A stretch of 64,000 nt of DNA, from the NCBI RefSeq assembly GCF_031157275.1, contig NZ_JAVIFW010000005.1:248001-312000 (forward strand), read 5' to 3'. The notes beneath the pieces were generated by a model. The model saw only the letters and a program-made list of their open reading frames with translations. It made no database searches and was not told the DNA's origin. The position numbers and the translations under genes are program-made. The DNA is from Streptomyces sp. LHD-70 (GTDB lineage Bacteria > Actinomycetota > Actinomycetes > Streptomycetales > Streptomycetaceae). The first letter of the stretch is position 1. Every line of letters begins with the position of its first letter. Shown in pieces: positions 15,875 to 24,885 of the stretch.

Positions 15875-17851
15875 GTGTCAGACGTCCGTGTGATCATCCA
15901 ACGCGATTCCGAGCGGGAAGAACGCGTGGTGACGACGGGCACTACGGCCGCCGAACTCTTCCCCGGTGAGCGCACCGTTGTCGCCGCCCGCGTGGCCGGC
16001 GAGCTGAAGGACCTCGCGTACGCCGTGCAGGACGGCGAGGAGGTCGAGCCCGTCGAGATCTCCTCCCAGGACGGCCTCAACATCCTGCGGCACTCCACCG
16101 CGCACGTGATGGCGCAGGCCGTGCAGGAGCTGTTCCCCGAGGCCAAGCTGGGCATCGGCCCGCCGGTCAAGGACGGCTTCTACTACGACTTCGACGTCGC
16201 CGAGCCGTTCACGCCCGAGGACCTCAAGCGCATCGAGAAGAAGATGCAGGAGATCCAGAAGCGCGGCCAGCGGTTCTCCCGCCGCGTCGTCTCCGACGAC
16301 GACGCCCGCGAGGAGCTGGCCGACGAGCCGTACAAGCTGGAACTGATCGGCATCAAGGGCTCCGCCTCGCACGACGACGGCGCGGATGTCGAGGTGGGCG
16401 GCGGCGAGCTGACCATCTACGACAACCTCGACGCCAAGACCGGCGACCTGTGCTGGAAGGACCTCTGCCGCGGTCCGCACCTGCCCACGACCCGCAACAT
16501 CCCCGCCTTCAAGCTGATGCGGAACGCCGCCGCGTACTGGCGCGGCAGCGAGAAGAACCCGATGCTGCAGCGCATCTACGGCACCGCCTGGCCGTCCAAG
16601 GACGAGCTGAAGGCGCACCTGGAGTTCCTCGCCGAGGCCGAGAAGCGCGACCACCGCCGCCTGGGCAACGAGCTCGACCTGTTCTCGATCCCCGAGCAGA
16701 TCGGCTCCGGCCTCGCGGTCTTCCACCCCAAGGGCGGCATCGTCCGCCGCGTCATGGAGGACTACTCGCGCCGCCGGCACGAGGAGGAGGGGTACGAGTT
16801 CGTCTACACCCCGCACGCCACGAAGGGGAAGCTCTTCGAGACCTCGGGCCACCTCGACTGGTACGCCGACGGCATGTACCCGCCCATGCAGCTCGACGAG
16901 GGCGTGGACTACTACCTCAAGCCCATGAACTGCCCGATGCACAACCTGATCTTCGACGCGCGCGGGCGTTCGTACCGTGAACTGCCGCTGCGCCTCTTCG
17001 AGTTCGGCACTGTGTACCGGTACGAGAAGTCCGGTGTCGTGCACGGCCTGACCCGCGCGCGTGGCTTCACGCAGGACGACGCGCACATCTACTGCACCCG
17101 CGAGCAGATGGCGGACGAGCTCGACAAGACGCTCACCTTCGTCCTCGGCCTGCTCCGCGACTACGGCCTGAACGACTTCTACCTGGAGCTGTCCACCAAG
17201 GACCCGGAGAAGTACGTCGGCTCGGACGAGGCCTGGGCCGAGGCCACCGAGGTGCTCGCTCAGGTCGCCGAGAAGCAGGGCCTCCCGCTGGTCCCGGACC
17301 CGGGCGGCGCCGCCTTCTACGGCCCGAAGATCTCCGTTCAGGCGAAGGACGCGATCGGCCGCACCTGGCAGATGTCGACCGTGCAGCTGGACTTCAACCT
17401 GCCGGAGCGCTTCGACCTGGAGTACACCGGCCCCGACGGCACCAAGCAGCGCCCGGTCATGATCCACCGCGCGCTCTTCGGCTCCATCGAGCGGTTCTTC
17501 GCGGTGCTCCTGGAGCACTACGCGGGCGCCTTCCCGGCGTGGCTCGCGCCCGTGCAGGCCACCGGCATCCCGATCGGCGACGCGCACGTCGACTACCTGC
17601 ACGAGTTCGCCGCCAAGGCGAAGAAGCAGGGCCTTCGGGTCGAGGTGGACTCCTCCTCCGACCGCATGCAGAAGAAAATCCGTAACGCACAGAAGTCCAA
17701 GGTGCCCTTCATGGTCATCGCCGGTGACGAGGACATGGCCGCCGGCGCGGTCTCCTTCCGCTACCGCGACGGCTCGCAGGAGAACGGCATCCCCGTCGAC
17801 GAGGCCATCGCGAAGATCGCGAAGGTCGTCGAGGAGCGGGCGCAGGTCTGA
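15875..17851 (+). CDS. thrS: Threonyl-tRNA synthetase
   Basis: The 658-residue class II synthetase attaches threonine to tRNA-Thr. The order is a TGS domain (1-65), an editing domain with HSTAH (73-77) and a C-H set further on, then the catalytic core with [10 protein letters not shown] (zinc-binding Cys), [15 protein letters not shown] (motif 2) and [15 protein letters not shown] (motif 3), and a C-terminal anticodon-binding domain ending in VVEERAQV. The start is GTG 15875, preceded by AGGAGAG; TACGAT at 15812-15817 is a plausible -10. No T-box leader is visible in the 120-base upstream region. The gene starts the block shared with mycobacteria (thrS-HIT-PIS). Confidence 0.98.
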   Translation: MSDVRVIIQRDSEREERVVTTGTTAAELFPGERTVVAARVAGELKDLAYAVQDGEEVEPVEISSQDGLNILRHSTAHVMAQAVQELFPEAKLGIGPPVKDGFYYDFDVAEPFTPEDLKRIEKKMQEIQKRGQRFSRRVVSDDDAREELADEPYKLELIGIKGSASHDDGADVEVGGGELTIYDNLDAKTGDLCWKDLCRGPHLPTTRNIPAFKLMRNAAAYWRGSEKNPMLQRIYGTAWPSKDELKAHLEFLAEAEKRDHRRLGNELDLFSIPEQIGSGLAVFHPKGGIVRRVMEDYSRRRHEEEGYEFVYTPHATKGKLFETSGHLDWYADGMYPPMQLDEGVDYYLKPMNCPMHNLIFDARGRSYRELPLRLFEFGTVYRYEKSGVVHGLTRARGFTQDDAHIYCTREQMADELDKTLTFVLGLLRDYGLNDFYLELSTKDPEKYVGSDEAWAEATEVLAQVAEKQGLPLVPDPGGAAFYGPKISVQAKDAIGRTWQMSTVQLDFNLPERFDLEYTGPDGTKQRPVMIHRALFGSIERFFAVLLEHYAGAFPAWLAPVQATGIPIGDAHVDYLHEFAAKAKKQGLRVEVDSSSDRMQKKIRNAQKSKVPFMVIAGDEDMAAGAVSFRYRDGSQENGIPVDEAIAKIAKVVEERAQV

Positions 17852-17895
17852 ATCCCCGGGACTCAGGTCTGAACGCCTGACATCCGGTTCGCTCC

Positions 17896-17933
17896 ACGGC
17901 CTCGGTACGCGCTCCTGCGTGTGCCGAGGCCGT
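17896..17933 (+). terminator. Hairpin after thrS
   Basis: A 13-bp stem with one G-U pair (17896-17908 against 17921-17933) and a 12-base loop, 44 bases after the thrS stop, without a T-run. It probably ends or attenuates the thrS transcript. Confidence 0.5.
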
Positions 17934-17948
17934 CCGCTTGCCGACCCC

Positions 17949-17993
17949 TGACCCGGAAGAGCACCCGGCCCTTGACCCGGCAGAGCACCCGGC
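17949..17993 (+). repeat. Two 21-bp direct repeats before the HIT gene
   Basis: Two copies of a 21-bp sequence (17949-17969 and 17973-17993, one mismatch, period 24) fill the region just upstream of the HIT-protein start. Confidence 0.65.
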
Positions 17994-18019
17994 ACCGCCT
18001 ACGCCATATGCTGCACATC

Positions 18020-18568
18020 ATGACGAGTGACCCGGAGCAGCAGAACGGAGTGGGGACGCAGGACGCGTTCCAGCGCCTGTGGACGCCCCACCGGATGGCG
18101 TACATCCAGGGTGAGAACAAGCCGACTGGCCCGGGGGCCGGAGACGGCTGTCCGTTCTGCTCGATCCCCGAGATGTCCGACGAGGACGGCCTGATCGTCG
18201 CACGCGGCAACCATGTGTTCGCGGTGCTCAATCTGTACCCGTACAACGGCGGGCACCTCATGGTCGTGCCCTACCGGCACGTCGCGGACTACACCGAGCT
18301 CTCGGCTGCCGAGACCGTGGAGCTGGGCGAGCTCACCAAGCAGGCCATGGTCGCGCTGCGCACCGCCTCCGGCGCGCACGGCTTCAACATCGGCATGAAC
18401 CAGGGCACCGTCGCCGGCGCCGGGATCGCCGCGCATCTGCACCAGCACATCGTGCCCCGCTGGGGCGGCGACACGAACTTCATGCCCGTCGTCGGTCACA
18501 CCAAGGTGCTGCCCCAACTCCTGGGCGACACCCGCAAGATGCTGGCGGACGCCTGGCCTCGGGTCTGA
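18020..18568 (+). CDS. HIT-family hydrolase, probable Ap4A phosphorylase
   Basis: The 182-residue protein has the histidine triad AAHLHQHIVPRW (HxHxH) as catalytic site and a CPFC pair that may bind zinc. The NLYPYNGGHLMVVPYRHV segment is typical. The M. tuberculosis orthologue in the same position between thrS and the phosphatidylinositol genes (Rv2613c) is an Ap4A phosphorylase, so that activity is the best guess. ATG 18020 is chosen; an in-frame ATG at 18008 also exists. Neither has a ribosome-binding site, and TATGCT at 18007-18012 would place transcription start at about 18020, which argues for a leaderless message. Confidence 0.9.
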   Translation: MTSDPEQQNGVGTQDAFQRLWTPHRMAYIQGENKPTGPGAGDGCPFCSIPEMSDEDGLIVARGNHVFAVLNLYPYNGGHLMVVPYRHVADYTELSAAETVELGELTKQAMVALRTASGAHGFNIGMNQGTVAGAGIAAHLHQHIVPRWGGDTNFMPVVGHTKVLPQLLGDTRKMLADAWPRV

Positions 18569-18634
18569 GCCTTTCTCGCCTCGCGGTCGTGTCCCCTCGA
18601 CCGCCGCCCGGCCCGCCCGGCCCGCCCCGCCCCG

Positions 18635-18666
18635 TGGCGCTCACGTTCTGTCGTACGTGAGCGCCA
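18635..18666 (+). terminator. Terminator between convergent genes
   Basis: A perfect 11-bp stem (18635-18645 against 18656-18666) with a 10-base loop is followed by TCGCGCGTTTT. It lies between the HIT gene and the minus-strand membrane-protein gene and may serve both. Confidence 0.7.
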
Positions 18667-18762
18667 TCGCGCGTTTTCGGAGCAGGCGGAGGCAGGCGCA
18701 GCACGAGGGGAGGCGGAGCAGGCGGCAGGCGGGACAGGCCGCCCGAGCGGTGTGTGCGAGCC

Positions 18763-20427
18763 CTACGCGTCGTACACGTCCGCCTTCGTCGGGGCCGCGT
18801 CCTGGACGAGGTTGCTGAGGAAGAGCGAGCGGGTGCCGAAGCGCGCCGTGTCCACGCCGTTCTCCTCCAGGACGCGCATCGCCGCGGCGTGCACGACGCG
18901 CAGCACCGGGGTGGCCGCGCGCAGCGCGTCGTCCGCCATGAAGCGGTGGCGCCACGGCTTGTCCGCCCAGGCGTGCCGCAGGCCGAACGGCTCCGGCAGG
19001 GCCAGCTTGCCGCCGAGGAAGTCCAGGATCGGCGGGAACCAGGTGAACGGTGCGCGGGCCGCGAGCCGCACCACGTCATCGGCCTCTATCAGCGGCAGCT
19101 TCACCTCGCGCGTCTCCCAGAACTTCACCGTCTTGGAGACTTCCTTGGTCTTCGCCTTGGGCTTCGTCGTGAACAGGGAGTGCACCGGGCCGAGCGCGTG
19201 ACCCGTGACCTCGATGCGCAGCGTCTCGTGCAGCACGGTGACCGTGATCAGCATCGTGATCACCAACTGGCCGTCCCAGAGCCGGAACTGGACACCGAGA
19301 TAGTGCCGGTCGCCGCTGCCGAACTGCTGCTCGTTGCAGATCCGCTGTATCTCGTGCGGCTTGACCTGGAAGGCCTCCACATCCGTGCCGGTGGGGCGCG
19401 CGACCTCCGTCGCACCCTCGGCGACCGGGGAGACGATCCAGTGGCGTATCGACGGGGTCGGGAAACCGCCGGTGTGCAGCGGGCCGCGCTCCAGCATGCG
19501 CAGCTGGTCGTGGATCGCGCGCACCACGTCCCAGCTGCGGAACGGGTGGATCTCCGACGTGCCCGCGCGCGGGACCAGCTCCTCCGCCAGCTGCCAGCTG
19601 CCCCAGCGGGTCCCCATGCCGAGGATGCCCTTGGGGCCCGCGTAGAACACGGAGTTGGACTGCTGCTCGGCGGTGAGCCGGGCCAGGCCCTGGCGCAGCC
19701 GCTCAGCCGCCGTCTCACCCGGCGAACCCGGCACCGCCTCAGGGATCTTGGCGCCGATGCCGCCACCGGCGAGCAGGCTCTCCCAGCGGCCGCGCAGGTC
19801 CTTCGCCGTCCGCTCACAGATCTGCTTGGCGAGCAGCCAGCCGATCACCGGGGCGACCACCATCGCCCGCAGGTACATCCCCAGGAGACCGGTGAACGGC
19901 AGCTTGATCAGGAAGAGGACGGCCAGCGCGCAGACGGCGACCAGCAGGGCCGTACCGAGCGCGGTCTTCTTCTTGTCCTTGCCCTCGCCGAGGCTCTTCT
20001 TGAGCTGGAAGATCAGCAGCCACAGCAGCAGGCCGGGCAGGAACAGCACTCCGAACAGGGCGGTCACCGCGGTGAGTCGGGTGTCCCGCTCCTTGCGGAT
20101 GCGGGTGGCCGCCAGGCAGTGCTCGACCACGGCCTGCGGCTCTATGCCGAAGGACTGGATCAGCGGCTTGCGGGCACCGCCGAGCATCCGGACCTGCACG
20201 GCGCGCGCGAAGGCCTCGCCGAGGTCCGGCTTGAAGAGCGACAACTTGCCTTTCTTCACCTCGGACTTATGCCACTCGCTGTTCGCCTTGAGTATGTCGT
20301 CGACATCGCTGTCCCGGTACGCCGCCGATGCCAGGGCGTGCGTCGCCGCCGTCTCGCCCTCTGCACCGGAGAGCGGCACCTGCGCCCCCGGCCTGAAATC
20401 GAAGGCCGAATCGAAGTCGTCCGCCAC
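18763..20427 (-). CDS. Membrane protein (554 aa) with a damage-type promoter
   Basis: The 554-residue protein starts at GTG 20427 with GGGGG upstream. Residues ~1-110 are soluble and basic. Two hydrophobic pairs follow, near residues 118-140 (VTALFGVLFLPGLLLWLLIF) and 155-205 (LLVAVCALAVLFLIKLPF, MVVAPVIGWLLA), and the remaining ~340 residues are soluble with many strands. No enzyme motif is recognised. It is conserved in Streptomyces at this place. A PafBC/RecA-NDp-type promoter motif on the same strand at 20544-20522 suggests induction by DNA damage. A terminator-like hairpin at 18635-18666 lies downstream. Confidence 0.8.
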   Translation of the reverse strand: MADDFDSAFDFRPGAQVPLSGAEGETAATHALASAAYRDSDVDDILKANSEWHKSEVKKGKLSLFKPDLGEAFARAVQVRMLGGARKPLIQSFGIEPQAVVEHCLAATRIRKERDTRLTAVTALFGVLFLPGLLLWLLIFQLKKSLGEGKDKKKTALGTALLVAVCALAVLFLIKLPFTGLLGMYLRAMVVAPVIGWLLAKQICERTAKDLRGRWESLLAGGGIGAKIPEAVPGSPGETAAERLRQGLARLTAEQQSNSVFYAGPKGILGMGTRWGSWQLAEELVPRAGTSEIHPFRSWDVVRAIHDQLRMLERGPLHTGGFPTPSIRHWIVSPVAEGATEVARPTGTDVEAFQVKPHEIQRICNEQQFGSGDRHYLGVQFRLWDGQLVITMLITVTVLHETLRIEVTGHALGPVHSLFTTKPKAKTKEVSKTVKFWETREVKLPLIEADDVVRLAARAPFTWFPPILDFLGGKLALPEPFGLRHAWADKPWRHRFMADDALRAATPVLRVVHAAAMRVLEENGVDTARFGTRSLFLSNLVQDAAPTKADVYDA

Positions 20428-20521
20428 TGCAAGCCCCCATCGCCGCACCGCCGCTGCTCTGCGGCCCTTCCCGACTTCCTTACCCCGCAAGGCCGTTGAC
20501 CGCACCGCCGAGCAGATCATC

Positions 20522-20544
20522 AATGTATCGGGGAGCACTGACAT
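20522..20544 (-). promoter_or_regulatory. PafBC/RecA-NDp-type promoter motif before the 554-aa membrane protein
   Basis: Minus strand: ATGTCAGTG, 8 bases, TACATT. This fits the LexA-independent damage-promoter consensus tTGTCRgtg-N8-TAnnnT except at its weakest first base. The -10 lies 95 bases before GTG 20427. Confidence 0.7.
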
Positions 20545-20680
20545 CCGTCATCGGGCGGCCGAATGCCGCCCGTCCCACCACGGGCGGGGACGGGCGGCGG
20601 GCCCCCGGCACCCCCTCGCTGCGCTCAGCGCACCGCCGCCGTGCCCTGCCGGATCGCGGCGGCGGACGGGGCCGGGGCGG

Positions 20681-22885
20681 TCAGGTGTCCTGGTCGGCCG
20701 CCTCGCGCAGCTTCGCCGCCAGCTGGGTCGGCATCGGTTCGTGCCGGACGTAACTACGGCTGAATCGGCCCGTTCCGTGGGCGAGCGAGCGCAGATCCAC
20801 CGCGTACCGGCCGATCTCGATCTCCGGAACCTCGGCCCGTACGAGCGTGCGACCGCCGGGCGACTGCTCGGTGCCGACGACTCGGCCGCGCCGCCCCGAC
20901 AGATCGCTCATCACGGAGCCGACGTACCCGTCGCCGACGAGCACCTGCACCTCCGCGACGGGTTCGAGGACATGGATGGGGGCGTCCGCCGCGGCCTCGC
21001 GCAGGGCGAGCGCGCCGGCCGTCTGGAACGCGGCGTCGGACGAATCGACGGAGTGCGCCTTGCCGTCCAGGAGCGTGATGCGTACGTCGACCAGCGGGCT
21101 CCCGCCGATGCCGCGCAAGGCCTGGGCACGTACGCCCTTCTCGACGGACGGGATGAACTGGCGTGGCACGGCGCCGCCCACGACCTTGTCGACGAACTCC
21201 ACGCCGCTGCCGACGGGCAGCGGCTCCACCTCGATCTCGCAGATCGCGTACTGCCCGTGCCCGCCGGACTGCTTCACATGGCGGCCGCGCCCGGAGGCCT
21301 TCGCGCCGAAGGTCTCGCGCAGGGCGACGCGGTGCGGCACCACGTCGACCTGGACGCCGTAGCGGCTGCGGAGCCGTTCGAGGGCCACGTCCGCGTGGGC
21401 CTCGCCCAGGCACCACAGGACCACCTGGTGGGTGTCCTGGTTCTGCTCGAGGCGCATCGTCGGATCCTCGGCGACCAGACGGGCCAGGCCCTGCGAGAGC
21501 TTGTCCTCGTCCGGTTTGCTGTGCGCCCTGATCGCCAGCGGAAGCAGCGGGTCCGGCATGCTCCACGGCTCCATGAGCAGCGGATCGTCCTTGGCCGACA
21601 GCGTGTCCCCGGTCTCCGCGCGGTTCAGCTTCGCCACGCACGCCAGGTCGCCCGCGATGCACTGCGACAACGTGCGCTGGTGCTTGCCGAACGGCGAGGT
21701 GAGCGCGCCGACGCGCTCGTCCACGTCGTGGTCCTCATGGCCGCGGTCGGCCAGGCCGTGCCCCGAGACGTGCACGGTGTCGTCCGGGCGCAGGGTGCCG
21801 GAGAAGACCCGTACCAGCGAGATCCGCCCCACATAGGGGTCGGAAGAGGTCTTCACGACCTCGGCGGCCAGCGGGCCCTGCGGGTCGCAGGAAAGCGCGG
21901 CACGCGCGGTGCCGTCCGGGGTCGTGACGGCCGGTGTCTCGTGCTCCAGAGGAGTCGGGAAACCACCCGTGATCAGCTCGAGGAGCTCGACCGTGCCGAG
22001 GCCCTGCCGCGCGCCGTCGGCGGCCGGGGCCGCCGCGAGCACCGGGTGGAAGACGCCGCGCGCCACCGCGCGCTCCAGATCCTCCACCAAGGTCTTGTAG
22101 TCGACGGTTTCGCCGCCCAGATAGCGGTCCATGAGGGTCTCGTCCTCGCTCTCCGCGATGATCCCCTCGATGAGCCGGTTGCGGGCCGCCTCGATCCGCG
22201 CCTCCTGTTCGCCGTCCGGCTCCAGCTCCTTGCGTTCGCCCGACGCGTAGTCGAAGACCCGCTGCGAGAGCAGCCCGACCAGGCCTGTCACCGGAGCGTG
22301 CCCGTCCGGGCCCTCGTCCCCGTACTGCGGCAGGTACAGCGGAATCACCGCGTCCGGGTCGTCCCCGCCGAAGGTCTCCGCGCAGCCGCCGGTCATCGCG
22401 TCGAAGTCGGCGCGGGCCGCCTCCAGGTGCGTGACGACGATCGCCCGCGGCATGCCCACCGCCGCGCACTCGTCCCACACCACGCGGGTCGCGCCGGTGA
22501 TGCCCTCCGTGCCCTCGGCGGCCGAGACGACGAAAAGGGCCGCGTCCGCAGCGCGCAGACCGGCCCTCAACTCGCCGACGAAATCGGCGTATCCGGGGGT
22601 GTCGAGCAGATTGATCTTGATGCCGCCCCATTCCAGCGGAACCAGGGACAGCTGGATCGAGCGTTGCTGCCGGTGCTCGATCTCGTCGTAGTCGGAGACG
22701 GTGCCGCCGTCCTCCACGCGGCCCGCCCGGTTCACCACCCCCGCGGTCAGCGCGAGGGCCTCCACCAGAGTCGTCTTGCCGGAACCGCTGTGGCCGACCA
22801 GCACCACGTTCCGTACGGAACGGGGGTGGTCGGCCGTGGGTGCCCTGCCGGCGGCCCCGGAGTGTGCACCTGCTTTGTCGCCCAT
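20681..22885 (-). CDS. Elongation factor G-like protein EF-G2
   Basis: The 734-residue protein is an EF-G paralogue. G1 is GHSGSGKTT (31-39) and G3 is DTPGYADF (Asp95), both intact. The G4 position, normally NKxD for guanine recognition, reads THLE (152-155), so guanine specificity may be altered. Domains II to V follow, with ARGRHVKQSGGHGQYAICE-type sequence (in this protein SGRGRHVKQSGGHGQY) typical of domain IV and PIHVLEPVAEVQVLV of domain V. Family members in actinobacteria are called EF-G2 or FusA2; they do not replace EF-G and their job is unclear. The start is ATG 22885. Confidence 0.92.
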   Translation of the reverse strand: MGDKAGAHSGAAGRAPTADHPRSVRNVVLVGHSGSGKTTLVEALALTAGVVNRAGRVEDGGTVSDYDEIEHRQQRSIQLSLVPLEWGGIKINLLDTPGYADFVGELRAGLRAADAALFVVSAAEGTEGITGATRVVWDECAAVGMPRAIVVTHLEAARADFDAMTGGCAETFGGDDPDAVIPLYLPQYGDEGPDGHAPVTGLVGLLSQRVFDYASGERKELEPDGEQEARIEAARNRLIEGIIAESEDETLMDRYLGGETVDYKTLVEDLERAVARGVFHPVLAAAPAADGARQGLGTVELLELITGGFPTPLEHETPAVTTPDGTARAALSCDPQGPLAAEVVKTSSDPYVGRISLVRVFSGTLRPDDTVHVSGHGLADRGHEDHDVDERVGALTSPFGKHQRTLSQCIAGDLACVAKLNRAETGDTLSAKDDPLLMEPWSMPDPLLPLAIRAHSKPDEDKLSQGLARLVAEDPTMRLEQNQDTHQVVLWCLGEAHADVALERLRSRYGVQVDVVPHRVALRETFGAKASGRGRHVKQSGGHGQYAICEIEVEPLPVGSGVEFVDKVVGGAVPRQFIPSVEKGVRAQALRGIGGSPLVDVRITLLDGKAHSVDSSDAAFQTAGALALREAAADAPIHVLEPVAEVQVLVGDGYVGSVMSDLSGRRGRVVGTEQSPGGRTLVRAEVPEIEIGRYAVDLRSLAHGTGRFSRSYVRHEPMPTQLAAKLREAADQDT

Positions 22886-23173
22886 GCTGTGCCTCCCGAA
22901 GGCTCACGATTTCTTGCACGGTGAGGGGAGAAGGGCGCGGACACGCTTGGGACCGCGTGTGCTGGCGGCTCCGACGACGCCCGCGGTGTCTTCGAGCTTT
23001 CCACTCCCGTCACGGTGCGTCCATACGTCGTACGAGACCGCGCTGCCGGGAGACGCGCACGGGGACCGAAGGGGCTCACGAGGTCGAGTGACAGGGTCCG
23101 TGGCTACGATGGGGCGGCCGGTGGCCGCAGGGGTCGCGCGGCCCGCCACTCCCCTTGGGAAGGCTTCAAGGCC

Positions 23174-23953
23174 ATGCTGAACAAGTACGCGCGTGCCTTC
23201 TTCACGCGTGTCCTCACACCGTTCGCCGCGTTTCTGCTCCGCCGGGGAGTCAGCCCGGACGCGGTCACGCTGATCGGCACCGCCGGTGTCGTGGCGGGTG
23301 CGCTGGTCTTCTTCCCCCGGGGCGAGTTCTTCTGGGGCACGATCGTCATCACGCTGTTCGTGTTCTCCGACCTCGTCGACGGGAACATGGCCCGGCAGGC
23401 GGGCGTCTCCAGCCGCTGGGGCGCCTTCCTGGACTCCACGCTCGACCGGGTCGCCGACGGCGCGATCTTCGGCGGCTTCGCGCTCTGGTACGCGGGCCGG
23501 GGCGACAGCGACATGATGTGCGCGGTGTCCATCTTCTGCCTGGCCAGCGGCCAGGTCGTCTCGTACACGAAGGCGCGCGGCGAGTCGATCGGCCTGCCCG
23601 TCGCGGTGAACGGCCTGATCGAGCGGGCCGAGCGGCTCGTGATCTCGCTGGTCGCGGCCGGGCTCGCCGGACTGCACGCCTTCGGGGTGCCCGGTATCGA
23701 CGTCCTGCTGCCGATCGCCCTGTGGATCGTCGCCGTCGGCAGCGCCGTGACCCTCGGGCAGCGCGTCGTGACCGTACGACGGGAATCCGCGGAGGCGGAC
23801 GCGGCAACGCCCGCTGGTGGGTCCCCTGCCGAGGGGGCGAAAAGCGGCACAGGCGAAACTGGCACCAGCGGGACGAAAACCGCCACAGAAGAAGTAGAGC
23901 CGAGCGGCAGCCGAGGCGGCAGCGAGGCACGGGGGAGCGAGGCCACGTCATGA
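23174..23953 (+). CDS. pgsA: Phosphatidylinositol phosphate synthase (CDP-alcohol phosphatidyltransferase)
   Basis: The 259-residue membrane enzyme transfers the phosphatidyl group from CDP-diacylglycerol to inositol 1-phosphate. The signature D-x2-DG-x2-AR-x8-G-x3-D-x3-D is intact in DLVDGNMAR ... GAFLDSTLD. Six membrane segments can be drawn. The last ~45 residues are a hydrophilic Gly/Ser/Thr/Glu-rich tail (TGETGTSGTKTATEE) that core homologues lack. It is the first gene of a three-gene operon with overlapping stops and starts (PIS, acyltransferase, PimA) that begins phosphatidylinositol mannoside synthesis. The start is ATG 23174. Confidence 0.93.
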   Translation: MLNKYARAFFTRVLTPFAAFLLRRGVSPDAVTLIGTAGVVAGALVFFPRGEFFWGTIVITLFVFSDLVDGNMARQAGVSSRWGAFLDSTLDRVADGAIFGGFALWYAGRGDSDMMCAVSIFCLASGQVVSYTKARGESIGLPVAVNGLIERAERLVISLVAAGLAGLHAFGVPGIDVLLPIALWIVAVGSAVTLGQRVVTVRRESAEADAATPAGGSPAEGAKSGTGETGTSGTKTATEEVEPSGSRGGSEARGSEATS

Positions 23954-24885
23954 GCAAGGCACAGGAGAAACTCACCGACGCCCTGTACGGGCTCGGCTGG
24001 TCCGCGGTCAAGAAACTCCCCGAGCCCGTCGCCGTCCGCCTCGGGCGCACCATCGCCGACATCGCGTGGAAGCGCCGCGGCAAGGGCGTCCAGCGCCTGG
24101 AGGCCAACTACGCGCGCGTGGTGCCCGACGCGAGCCAGGAGCGGCTCGCCGCCCTGTCCAAGGCGGGCATGCGCTCGTACATGCGCTACTGGATGGAGTC
24201 CTTCCGGCTGCCCGCCTGGAGCAAGGACCGCATCAGGAACGGCTTCGTCCCCAAGGACGTGCACTATCTGACGGACGGCCTCGCCTCCGACAAGGGCGTG
24301 ATCCTCGCCCTTCCGCACCTCGCCAACTGGGACCTCGCGGGCGCCTGGGTCACCACCAAGCTGGAGACCCCGTTCACCACCGTCCAGGAGAGGCTCAAGC
24401 CCGAGACGCTCTACGACCGCTTCGTGGCCTACCGCGGCAGCCTCGGCATGGAGGTCCTGCCGCACACGGGCGGCTCCGCCTTCGGCACGCTCGCCCGCAG
24501 GCTCCGCGCGGGCGGCCTGGTCTGCCTCGTCGCCGACCGGGACCTGTCCGAGTCCGGCGTCGAGGTCAAGTTCTTCGGCGAGACCACGCGCATGCCGGCC
24601 GGTCCCGCGATGCTCGCCCAGCAGACCGGCGCACTGCTGCTGCCCGTCACCCTCTGGTATGACGAGAGCGCCGTCATGAAGGGCCGGGTCCACCCACCCA
24701 TCGACGTACCGGAGACAGGTACACGGGTCGAGAAGACGTCTGTCATGACACAGGCGCTGGCCGATGCCTTCGCCACCGGTATCGCCGATCACCCGGAGGA
24801 CTGGCACATGCTGCAACGGCTGTGGATCGCCGACCTGGACCCCGCCAAGGCGCCGAACGGGTCCGCGTCCGAGGTGACCGAGTGA
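23950..24885 (+). CDS. Phosphatidylinositol mannoside acyltransferase (PatA-like)
   Basis: The 311-residue protein belongs to the LpxL/HtrB acyltransferase family. It contains the catalytic H-x4-D as HLANWD, then FTTVQERLKPETLYDRFVAYR and CLVADRDLSESGVEVKFFG. In mycobacteria the corresponding PatA (Rv2611c) acylates the mannose of PIM1 or PIM2 at the inner face of the membrane. The ATG overlaps the PIS stop (ATGA) and its own stop overlaps the pimA start (GTGA), so the three proteins are made together. A weak N-terminal amphipathic stretch may dock on the membrane. Confidence 0.92.
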   Translation: MSKAQEKLTDALYGLGWSAVKKLPEPVAVRLGRTIADIAWKRRGKGVQRLEANYARVVPDASQERLAALSKAGMRSYMRYWMESFRLPAWSKDRIRNGFVPKDVHYLTDGLASDKGVILALPHLANWDLAGAWVTTKLETPFTTVQERLKPETLYDRFVAYRGSLGMEVLPHTGGSAFGTLARRLRAGGLVCLVADRDLSESGVEVKFFGETTRMPAGPAMLAQQTGALLLPVTLWYDESAVMKGRVHPPIDVPETGTRVEKTSVMTQALADAFATGIADHPEDWHMLQRLWIADLDPAKAPNGSASEVTE

